Position numbers and translations under genes: made by a program
The notes under the pieces: model-generated
Database searches by the model: none
What the model was told of the DNA's origin: nothing
The model's input: only the letters and a program-made list of their open reading frames with translations
NCBI GenBank assembly: GCA_031430555.1
Contig: JANPBQ010000335.1
Coordinates: 1 to 7,950, forward strand
Length of the DNA: 7,950 nucleotides
Direction of reading: 5' to 3'
Origin: UKL13-2 sp031430555
GTDB lineage: Bacteria > Pseudomonadota > Gammaproteobacteria > Burkholderiales > Usitatibacteraceae
Shown here: one piece after another, positions 1-5,346 of the stretch
How the letters are laid out: every line of letters starts with the position of its first letter
How positions within the stretch are numbered: position 1 is the stretch's first letter

Positions 1-1753
1 TTTTCTGGCCGAGCTCGCCACTTTGTTTTTCCAGCAACGCACCATCGATCAGCACGCCGTTGCGCTCGATGGTGAGCAGCACGTGCGTGGTCGGCATTTC
101 GATTTGTTCGTAGACGTATTTCAGTTTCTCGTCACCTGCGAATTGCGGGTAAAGTGCCGCGTGCAGTTGCAGGGTGACATCCGAATCTTCCGACGAGTAA
201 TTGGTCGCGGTGTCGATCGAGACTTGGTCGAAACTGATTTGCGAGGCGCCTTTGCCGGCGACATCCTCGAATGAAATCGTATCCGTCGCGCCTAAGTGGC
301 GCGTCGCGAGCGAGGTCATGTCGTGGCGCTGATGGCTTTCCAGCACGTAGGATTGCAGCAGCGTGTCGTGTTGATATCCCTTCACATCGATGCCGTGGTT
401 GGCGAATACATGCAAATCGTATTTGATGTTTTGGCCGAGTTTTTTCTTTGAGGCGTCTTCCAGCCATGGGCGCAGCGTGGCGATCGAGGAATCGAAATCG
501 AGTTGATCGGGCGCGCCAGGGTAGATGTGCCGCAGCGGCAAATACGCTCCTTCACCGGCGATAACGGCGAACGAGAGGCCGACGATTTGCGCGGTCATCG
601 GGTCAAGGCTGGTGGTTTCGGTATCGAGCGCGGTGAGTTCTGCGGCGTTTATTTTTTCGAGCCAGGTTTGGAGCTGGGATTCGGTGGAGATGGTTTCGTA
701 GTTGCGGGTCGAAATGAATGACGATCCCCCTCTCACGCCTTCGGCACCCTCTCCCACGGAGGGGAGAGGGGAACCAGCGGACCACCTCGCGGCTCCGCTG
801 TCTTTTTCGGCCTGTTTGAATACCGCCGAATCCGCTCCTTCTCCCGCTTGCGGGGGAAGGCTGGGATGGGGGCCGGCACCTTTATGCAACGCCGCCCGCA
901 TCCCCTTGAACCCAAAGTGCTCATACAATTTGTCAAGCTTCGCAATATCGCGCTCTTTGTGGTCGATTGTGTCGAAATCAAACGGCAACGGCACGTCGCA
1001 TTTCACCGTCACCAGCACGCGGCCTGTCGGCAGCCAATCGAGCGCCTTCCGCAAATTCTCTCCGACTACGCCTTTGATGTTGGCGGCATTCGCCATCACG
1101 CCATCGAGCGAGCCATATTCCGCGATCCATTTCGCCGCCGTTTTCGGGCCGACCTTTTCCACCCCCGGCACGTTGTCAACGGTATCGCCCATCAACGCCA
1201 GATAATCGATGATGCGGTTCGGTGGCACGCCGAATTTCTCGGTGATGCCGACGACGCCCAATTTTTCGTTGGACATGGTGTTGTACCAAAGCACGCCGTC
1301 TTCGATCAATTGCGCGAGGTCTTTGTCGCCGGTGGAAATGATCGTATCCACGCCACGCGCCACCGCGTGTTTAGTGAGTGTGCCGATGACATCGTCGGCT
1401 TCCATGCCAGCCACTTCGATGCAGGGCCAGCCGAGCGCCTCGGCGACTTCGCGGATATGACCGATCTGATGCGCCAAATCTTCCGGCATCTTTTCGCGGT
1501 TGGCTTTGTATTCCGGATAGATGTCGTCGCGAAAGGTTTTGCCACGGGGATCGAACACGCAGGCGCTATAATCGGCGGGGTATTCTTCGCGCAATTTGTT
1601 AAGCATGTTGGCCACGCCGAAAATCGCGCCGGTCGGCTCGCCAGTCGGCGAACGAAAGTCCGGCATGGCGTGAAATGCGCGGTAGAAATAACTGGAAATA
1701 TCGACCAGCAGCAAGCGCGGCTTGGGGTTTTCGCGGGGTGGATGCGTGCTCAT
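1..1753 (-). CDS. polA: DNA polymerase I, N-terminal part (5'-3' exonuclease and 3'-5' exonuclease domains); gene continues past the left edge
   Basis: PolA fills gaps and removes RNA primers in replication and repair. The frame is open from ATG 1753 to base 1, about 584 codons, with no stop, so the polymerase domain lies outside the window. The 5'-3' exonuclease domain (residues about 13-290) shows LLLVDISSYFYRAFHA with D18, then VFDPRGKTFRDD, EADDVIGT, STGDKDLAQL and LMGDTVDNVPGV. The proofreading domain (about 345-540) has DTETTSLDP (D377, E379), GQNIKYD (D446) and YSSED (Y519, D523). These match the E. coli Klenow residues D355, E357, D424, Y497 and D501 with a constant offset of 22, so proofreading should be active. 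The last visible residues (IEMPTTHVLLTIERNGVLID) are the usual entry to the polymerase domain. The linker at about 294-343 is made of repeat DNA. The start is chosen because it lies 17 residues before D18; the Shine-Dalgarno there is weak. The gene is divergent from the LOG gene with a 14-nt gap. Confidence 0.97.
   Translation of the reverse strand, partial: MSTHPPRENPKPRLLLVDISSYFYRAFHAMPDFRSPTGEPTGAIFGVANMLNKLREEYPADYSACVFDPRGKTFRDDIYPEYKANREKMPEDLAHQIGHIREVAEALGWPCIEVAGMEADDVIGTLTKHAVARGVDTIISTGDKDLAQLIEDGVLWYNTMSNEKLGVVGITEKFGVPPNRIIDYLALMGDTVDNVPGVEKVGPKTAAKWIAEYGSLDGVMANAANIKGVVGENLRKALDWLPTGRVLVTVKCDVPLPFDFDTIDHKERDIAKLDKLYEHFGFKGMRAALHKGAGPHPSLPPQAGEGADSAVFKQAEKDSGAARWSAGSPLPSVGEGAEGVRGGSSFISTRNYETISTESQLQTWLEKINAAELTALDTETTSLDPMTAQIVGLSFAVIAGEGAYLPLRHIYPGAPDQLDFDSSIATLRPWLEDASKKKLGQNIKYDLHVFANHGIDVKGYQHDTLLQSYVLESHQRHDMTSLATRHLGATDTISFEDVAGKGASQISFDQVSIDTATNYSSEDSDVTLQLHAALYPQFAGDEKLKYVYEQIEMPTTHVLLTIERNGVLIDGALLEKQSGELGQK
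747..770. repeat. Palindrome 3 of the polA insert (CCCTCTCCC / GGGAGAGGG)
   Basis: The arms 747-755 and 762-770 are a perfect 9-base inverted repeat with a 6-base loop (acggag). A further CCCTCTCAC box just to the left (about 728-736) repeats one arm in direct orientation. On the polA strand it encodes roughly SPLPSVGEG. Confidence 0.75.
775..800. repeat. Palindrome 2 of the polA insert (CAGCGGA / TCCGCTG)
   Basis: The arms 775-781 and 794-800 are a perfect 7-base inverted repeat around a 12-base loop that is itself GC-rich (ccacctcgcggc). It sits directly next to palindrome 3, so the two probably belong to one composite element. Confidence 0.65.
837..860. repeat. Palindrome 1 of the polA insert (CCTTCTCCCGC / GCGGGGGAAGG)
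   Basis: Two 11-base arms, 837-847 and 850-860, match at 10 of 11 positions as an inverted repeat with a 2-base loop. It is followed by ctgggatggggg, a tail that often accompanies this kind of repeat. A related palindrome lies in intergenic DNA at 7910-7934. Confidence 0.75.
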
Positions 1754-1759
1754 GGGAGG
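1754..1759 (+). promoter_or_regulatory. Ribosome binding site GGGAGG that fixes a TTG start for the LOG-family gene
   Basis: GGGAGG ends 8 nt before TTG 1768-1770. This is ideal spacing and the only good Shine-Dalgarno near the start of the reading frame. The upstream in-frame ATG at 1675 has no comparable site and would place 79 bases of the gene over the polA start region on the opposite strand. The site abuts the polA ATG (1751-1753, minus strand). Confidence 0.65.
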
Positions 1760-1767
1760 CAGGTCTT

Positions 1768-2532
1768 TTGAAGCAAGATAGCGTTGGCGGCAACGGCAAT
1801 CCGGCGGTGGTGTCGAAGATACCCAAGCTGGCCGATCCCGAATTGCATCAGCAATCGCTGACCGCCGCGCGCGACTCGTGGTGGATGTTCAACATTATCG
1901 CCGAAATGGTTACGGCGGCGGACAAGCTGGCCGCCGTTGCGCCGGCGGTGGCGATTTTTGGCAGCGCGCGTACCAAGCCAAGCCACCCGTATTACAAACT
2001 GACCGAAGAAATCGCGAAGAAACTATCGGACTCCGGTTTTTCCGTCGTATCCGGTGGCGGGCCGGGATTGATGGAGGCGGCCAACAAAGGTGCGCTGGCC
2101 GGCAAAAGCCCCAGTGTCGGATTAAATATTCTGTTGCCGTTTGAAAAAGGTGGCAATGGTTTTCAGGATGTCTCGCTCACGTTCCAGCATTTTTTCGCGC
2201 GCAAGGTGATGTTTGTGAAACATGCCGGCGCGTATGTGGTGATGCCCGGCGGCTTCGGCACACTCGATGAGCTCACCGAAGCGTTGACCCTGATTCAAAC
2301 CGGCAAGATCCGCCGCATTCCAATTATCCTCGTCGGCAGCACTTTCTGGAAAGGCCTCGTCGATTGGCTCGCCACGACCATGGTGGATGAGAAAGTCATC
2401 AATCCGGAAGATCTGGATTTATTCAAGATCATTGATGATCCACAACAAGTCGTCGACGCGATTTTCGAGCATTATGCGGACAGGAGTTTCATGCCCAATC
2501 CGGGCGAGCGCGCATTGGAAATGAGTCTTTGA
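1768..2532 (+). CDS. LOG-family (TIGR00730-type) Rossmann-fold protein, probable nucleoside-5'-monophosphate phosphoribohydrolase
   Basis: From the TTG start the protein has 254 residues. It has the two hallmarks of the LOG / lysine-decarboxylase-like fold: GGGPGLMEA at 96-104 and PGGFGTLDE at 160-168. Also visible are the strand AIFGSAR (62-68) and FFARKVMFVK (142-151), whose Arg/Lys residues bind nucleotide in the family. LOG proteins split the N-glycosidic bond of nucleoside 5'-monophosphates, releasing base and ribose 5-phosphate; plant homologues activate cytokinins. It is a cytoplasmic enzyme of the longer bacterial subtype with an N-terminal extension of about 60 residues. The physiological substrate cannot be told from sequence. 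The frame also opens at ATG 1675, but the TTG is preferred because of its Shine-Dalgarno and the divergent polA start. The stop is followed after 1 nt by the next gene, suggesting translational coupling. Confidence 0.9.
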   Translation: MKQDSVGGNGNPAVVSKIPKLADPELHQQSLTAARDSWWMFNIIAEMVTAADKLAAVAPAVAIFGSARTKPSHPYYKLTEEIAKKLSDSGFSVVSGGGPGLMEAANKGALAGKSPSVGLNILLPFEKGGNGFQDVSLTFQHFFARKVMFVKHAGAYVVMPGGFGTLDELTEALTLIQTGKIRRIPIILVGSTFWKGLVDWLATTMVDEKVINPEDLDLFKIIDDPQQVVDAIFEHYADRSFMPNPGERALEMSL

Positions 2533-2533
2533 C

Positions 2534-2884
2534 ATGACCCGCACACTGGTACTCGCACTGACTATTTCGATCTGCCTGCCGGCCCACGCACAAAGCTCGG
2601 CGCGACCGCGACCGAAGGATGCCGTCGTGATTGAGGATGTGAAAACGCCACCGCAGGTGCAGGATGTCAAGGGCGCGCCGGAACCGGAAATCACCACGCG
2701 CAAGGCGGGCGGCGACACCATCATCGAATACCGGATCCGGGGCAAGTTGTACCAGCAAAAAGTTCAGCCCCCCGCCGGGCCTGCGTACTACTTGATCGAC
2801 GACAAAGGCGAGGGAAAATTTACCCGCGTCGATGGGCCGGACGTAAAGTATTCCGTGCCGATGTGGGTGCTGCTCGAATGGTGA
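2534..2884 (+). CDS. DUF2782-family secreted protein of unknown function
   Basis: This is a 116-residue protein. Its N-terminus (MTRTLVLALTISICLPAHA) is a signal peptide, probably cut after AHA at residue 19, so the mature protein is about 97 residues and periplasmic. Cys14 does not sit in a lipobox, so it is not expected to be a lipoprotein. The first part of the mature chain is rich in Pro, Lys and charged residues. The conserved part follows: PEPEITTRKAGGDTIIEYR, then RGKLYQQKV, GPAYYLIDDKGEG and the terminal WVLLEW. This pattern matches what I recall of DUF2782, a small proteobacterial family usually found beside thrB and polA. The start lies 1 nt after the LOG stop. No enzymatic motif is visible and no function should be assigned. 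The gene before thrB is 81 nt away. Confidence 0.85.
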   Translation: MTRTLVLALTISICLPAHAQSSARPRPKDAVVIEDVKTPPQVQDVKGAPEPEITTRKAGGDTIIEYRIRGKLYQQKVQPPAGPAYYLIDDKGEGKFTRVDGPDVKYSVPMWVLLEW

Positions 2885-2965
2885 ATGGTGGCGCAGCAGC
2901 CCACGTTTTACTATTGAAGGCGTTCGCCGCCTGATGATGTCCTGGTTTCGCGGGTCGCACGCGTC

Positions 2966-3946
2966 ATGAGCGTCTTTACCCCTGTCACGGTCGATGAGGC
3001 GCGCGCCTTTGTCGCGCCCTATGGTGTCGGCGATATCATCGATTTTCAAAATATCGCAGCCGGTGTCGAGAACTCAAATTTCTTTGTCACCACCACAATT
3101 GGCCGGTATGTGTTGACGATCTTCGAGAAAATTCCGCGCGCCGATCTTGATTTCTATATGGGCTTGATGGCGCATTTGCACGCGCGCGGTATTCCTTGCG
3201 CGGCACCATTGGCCACTGGCGACGGCGCGGTGTTGCATACGCTGCACGGCAAGCCTGCTGCGCTGGTCACACGCCTCGCTGGCAACGATATCGCCCATCC
3301 GACCCCCGATGATTGCCGCGCGGTCGGTGAAGGGCTCGCGCACATGCACGCGGCGGCGGCGTCATTCGCCCTGAAGATGCCCAACTGGCGGGGACTTTCA
3401 TGGTGGATACAGATGGCGGCTGGGCTCTCATCGCGGCTATCGAAAGCCGAAAAAGCCTTGCTTGTTGCCGAACTTGAGTATCAATCCGGTTTCGATCGGC
3501 TCGACTTGCCGCGCGGCATCATCCACGGCGATTTGTTCCGCGACAACATTCTCTGGGACGATCACGGCACCCATCACACACCGCAAATGATCGACTTCTA
3601 TTTCGCCTGCGAAGAAAAGTTGTTGTTCGATGTGGCTGTCACGGTCAACGACTGGTGCCTGGATTTCTCCGCGTATCCGGGCGCGCATCTGCACGAGGCC
3701 AATACACGCGCGCTGTTGCAAGGCTATGCGACCGTGCGCGCGTTCACGCCCACCGAGCGCGCCGCATGGCCGCAGATGCTGCGTGCGGCGGTGATGCGCA
3801 CGTGGCTGGGTCGCCTCGATTATCACCATGTGCCGCGCACATCGGAATTGACGCATCCGAAAGATCATCCGTTTTCGGAACGTCTGCTTCGCCATCACAT
3901 CAATGCGGCACCCACGCATTTGGCGTTGATGGCCTCGATTGCCTGA
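2966..3946 (+). CDS. thrB: Homoserine kinase, kinase-fold (APH-like) type
   Basis: The enzyme phosphorylates L-homoserine with ATP to O-phosphohomoserine, the step before threonine synthase. At 326 residues it has the family's normal length (about 310-330). This version belongs to the aminoglycoside-phosphotransferase / choline-kinase fold, not the GHMP fold of E. coli ThrB. The start MSVFTPVTVDEARAFV is typical of the family. AAGVENSNFFVTT with GRYVLTIFEK (31-55) forms the nucleotide-binding lobe. HGDLFRDN (187-194) is the catalytic loop, with D189 as likely base and N194 as metal ligand. MIDFYFACEE (208-217) supplies the metal-binding D210. All key residues are present, so the gene appears intact. 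It is a cytoplasmic enzyme in threonine biosynthesis. The downstream membrane-protein gene begins 4 nt after its stop, so the two are probably co-translated. No leader peptide or attenuator was recognised upstream. Confidence 0.95.
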   Translation: MSVFTPVTVDEARAFVAPYGVGDIIDFQNIAAGVENSNFFVTTTIGRYVLTIFEKIPRADLDFYMGLMAHLHARGIPCAAPLATGDGAVLHTLHGKPAALVTRLAGNDIAHPTPDDCRAVGEGLAHMHAAAASFALKMPNWRGLSWWIQMAAGLSSRLSKAEKALLVAELEYQSGFDRLDLPRGIIHGDLFRDNILWDDHGTHHTPQMIDFYFACEEKLLFDVAVTVNDWCLDFSAYPGAHLHEANTRALLQGYATVRAFTPTERAAWPQMLRAAVMRTWLGRLDYHHVPRTSELTHPKDHPFSERLLRHHINAAPTHLALMASIA

Positions 3947-3950
3947 CCCC

Positions 3951-4673
3951 ATGAGAGTCGTCGATACCCCCACACGCGCCGGCCTTGAGTGGATCCGCGA
4001 CGCCTTCAAATTATTCATCGCGCAGCCGATGACATGGGTCTTTCTACTCTTCTCCTGGATGATGTTCACCTTGAGCATTGTCTTGATCATTCCGGTGGTG
4101 GGCTTGCCGATCGCATGGATGTTGCAACCCGGATTGTTTGCGGGGCTGGTCATCGCCGCGCGCGACCAGACTGCCGCCCAACCGGTGACGGTGGCGCACT
4201 TGTTTGCGGGATTTCGCTTCAATGGCCGCGCGCTCTTGTCGCTGGGCGCGATTGCCATGCTCGCCGAAATAGCGCTGGGTTTCATCCTCGGCCCGGTCGG
4301 GCTGGAAGGCGTGGAAAAAGCGCGTGTAGGCGAGAATGTCGACATGCGAATCCTTGCACAGGCGTACGCAGATTTTCTGCAGAGCAAGGGATGGCTGCTT
4401 TATCTCTGGTTTGGGTTGGTGATGATCGTCAAGGCCGTGCTGTGGTTCGCGTTGCCGCTGCTCGCGTTGAACCCGATGCGCGTGAGCCACGCGATCCGCT
4501 GGAGCTTTTATGCCTTCATCGCCAATTTCTTGCCACTGATGTTGTTCGGGGCGGCGATGATGGGGCTTTTGTTTATTTCCGCCATGCCGATGTTGCTGGG
4601 GTTGGTGGTGGCGCTGCCGGTTTACGCCATCGCCCATTTCATGAGCTATCGACGGGTGTTTTCCGACGATTGA
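3951..4673 (+). CDS. BPSS1780-family integral membrane protein, function unknown
   Basis: This 240-residue protein has a short conserved cytoplasmic N-terminus (TPTRAGLEWIRDAFKLF, residues 6-22), then about six hydrophobic spans near 27-47, 50-70, 94-117, 147-171, 186-208 and 209-231. The arrangement and N-terminus match the uncharacterised BPSS1780 membrane family of betaproteobacteria, as I remember it; the loop QPVTVAHLFAGF after the second span also fits. It ends in a short charged tail (SYRRVFSDD). It has no enzyme or transporter signature. ATG 3951 is chosen over the in-frame TTG at 3939, which would overlap the end of thrB; the ATG follows the thrB stop by 4 nt. No strong Shine-Dalgarno is present, consistent with coupling to thrB. 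Any link to threonine metabolism is only suggested by position. Confidence 0.85.
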   Translation: MRVVDTPTRAGLEWIRDAFKLFIAQPMTWVFLLFSWMMFTLSIVLIIPVVGLPIAWMLQPGLFAGLVIAARDQTAAQPVTVAHLFAGFRFNGRALLSLGAIAMLAEIALGFILGPVGLEGVEKARVGENVDMRILAQAYADFLQSKGWLLYLWFGLVMIVKAVLWFALPLLALNPMRVSHAIRWSFYAFIANFLPLMLFGAAMMGLLFISAMPMLLGLVVALPVYAIAHFMSYRRVFSDD

Positions 4674-4800
4674 ATCGGTCGACGCGCGCAGAGCGAGAAG
4701 CGCAGAATCGACAAGACATCGACGTTTGATTGCGGCGCGCTAAAGCGTTGTTGTTGTGATCGAAATCGACTCGTCGACGTGAATTCCACTCTGCTCACCC

Positions 4801-4807
4801 AAGGAGG
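4801..4807 (+). promoter_or_regulatory. Orphan Shine-Dalgarno AAGGAGG of the broken transporter gene
   Basis: This is a perfect AAGGAGG followed by ttcac and then directly by the codons of a signal peptide (AAG CGC ATC CAA). At 5-6 nt after the site a start codon is expected, but there is none. The simplest reading is that an ATG was deleted while the ribosome binding site stayed intact. Confidence 0.5.
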
Positions 4808-5281
4808 TTCACAAGCGCATCCAAAACATCCTGCTCCCGTTGCTTTTGTTGCTCTCCACGGCGGTCGCAGCGGAAATTGTCGTCGGCCAATCCGCGCCGC
4901 TCATCGGTGGCAATGCGGGGCTCGGATTGGATATCCGCAACGGCGCGCTCGCCTATTTCAAAAAGGTGAACGATGCCGGCGGCGTCAACGAGAAGAAAGT
5001 AAAGCTCGTCACACTCGATGACAAGAGCGACGCCAAAGGCATTATCCAGTGTCGAGCCTGTCCTTCGCCGGCGCGAGCCTGATCGCCATGATGCCGGGAC
5101 AGCATGCGGCGGCGTCTCCGTCGCCACAACAGCAGGGCATCGGCGTGGTCGGGGAATGCGCGGAAGCATGGGGCGCGTTGACACCGCCGGCTTCATGGTC
5201 GAATTCAAGCCGGGGCTTCGTTACGGCGGAAAATTTGTCCATATGTCCGTGATCCGGGGAAGCGGCGATCTCATGTGTTGA
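4808..5281 (+). pseudogene. Remnant of a LivK-type ABC transporter substrate-binding protein
   Basis: The intact family member would be a periplasmic protein of about 370-400 residues that delivers branched-chain amino acids or similar ligands to an ABC permease. Only its two ends remain. The N-terminal part (frame from 4813) has a signal peptide of Leu repeats ending AVAA, then EIVVGQSAPLIGGNA, DIRNGALAYFKKVNDAGG and KKVKLVTLDDKSDAKG, a classic type-I periplasmic binding protein opening; it stops near 5082. The C-terminal part is one base out of frame (about 5165-5281), with VDTAGFMVEFKPG and YGGKFVHMSVI, the usual family ending. The middle, some 250 residues, is missing. The stretch 5049-5110 (FAGASLIAMMPG in a third frame) may be another scrap. 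There is also no start codon after the Shine-Dalgarno. Deletion, frameshift and start loss together mean it is not functional. No permease or ATPase genes are nearby. Confidence 0.85.
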
Positions 5282-5291
5282 GCATCGCCGG

Positions 5292-5309
5292 CGCGCAGCG
5301 GGCTGCGCG
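5292..5309. promoter_or_regulatory. Perfect 7-bp inverted repeat directly upstream of a TACAAT box
   Basis: CGCGCAG (5292-5298), loop cggg, CTGCGCG (5303-5309). It lies in the gap between the pseudogene stop and the protease start. It ends two bases before the putative -10 box, so it would cover the spacer and -35 area. It could be an operator or simply a GC-rich hairpin; no T-run follows, so a terminator is unlikely. Confidence 0.35.
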
Positions 5310-5310
5310 G

Positions 5311-5316
5311 TACAAT
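5311..5316 (+). promoter_or_regulatory. Possible -10 box (TACAAT) for the protease/FHA unit
   Basis: TACAAT differs from the TATAAT consensus by one base and lies 31 bases before the ATG at 5347. No convincing -35 is seen at 16-18 bases upstream, where the inverted repeat sits; TTGAGC at 5278-5283 is too far, with a 27-base spacer. If this is the promoter it may need an activator, or the site may be chance. Confidence 0.35.
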
Positions 5317-5346
5317 CGGCGCATCTTCACCTTTGCGTGTCGCCCG

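Larger units (their letters stand above)
722..875. repeat. Cluster of palindromic repeat elements inserted in frame in the polA interdomain linker
   Basis: About 150 bp of low-complexity, hairpin-rich DNA lies between the last exonuclease motif (FGFKGMRAALHKG) and the first beta strand of the proofreading domain (NYETISTESQLQTWL). It contains three separate palindromes (listed individually) and a directly repeated CCCTCTC-type box near 727-734 and 747-753. Read on the polA strand it gives Pro/Gly/Glu-rich peptide such as PHPSLPPQAGEG and SPLPSVGEGAEGVRGG, with no stop and no frameshift. This composition differs from the rest of polA and resembles dispersed intergenic repeats of the REP type seen in many proteobacterial genomes. 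That it arose by insertion is inference; the exact ends cannot be fixed without a homologue lacking it. Confidence 0.8.

Noticed and set aside
722..875. CRISPR array or tandem minisatellite
   Set aside because: The palindromes differ in sequence and are not regularly spaced with unique spacers.
1675..1767. ATG 1675 as the start of the LOG-family gene
   Set aside because: It would add 31 residues encoded opposite the polA start, without a Shine-Dalgarno; TTG 1768 has GGGAGG at 8 nt.
848..1771. Long open plus-strand frame (307 codons) opposite polA
   Set aside because: It is antisense to the well-supported exonuclease domain of PolA; its His- and Arg-rich translation is typical of a shadow frame and has no family resemblance.
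2918..2932. Small hairpin AGGCG/CGCCT between DUF2782 and thrB as terminator or attenuator
   Set aside because: The stem is only 5 bp, there is no T-run, and no leader peptide with Thr or Ile codons is seen.
3437..4387. Long open minus-strand frame (316 codons) opposite thrB and the membrane protein
   Set aside because: Both plus-strand genes there have clear family motifs. The minus frame crosses their junction and is rich in Arg, Met, Ser and His without any recognisable domain.
3989..4729. Alternative plus-strand frame (246 codons) overlapping the BPSS1780-type gene
   Set aside because: It gives an Arg/Gly/Asp-rich translation with no hydrophobic pattern, whereas the frame from 3951 gives six clear membrane spans.
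4674..4800. Repeated TCGAC/GTCGAC words and a CGC/GCG mini-hairpin followed by TTGTTGTTG
   Set aside because: The words are short and irregularly spaced and the hairpin has too few pairs; nothing distinguishes them from chance in GC-rich DNA.
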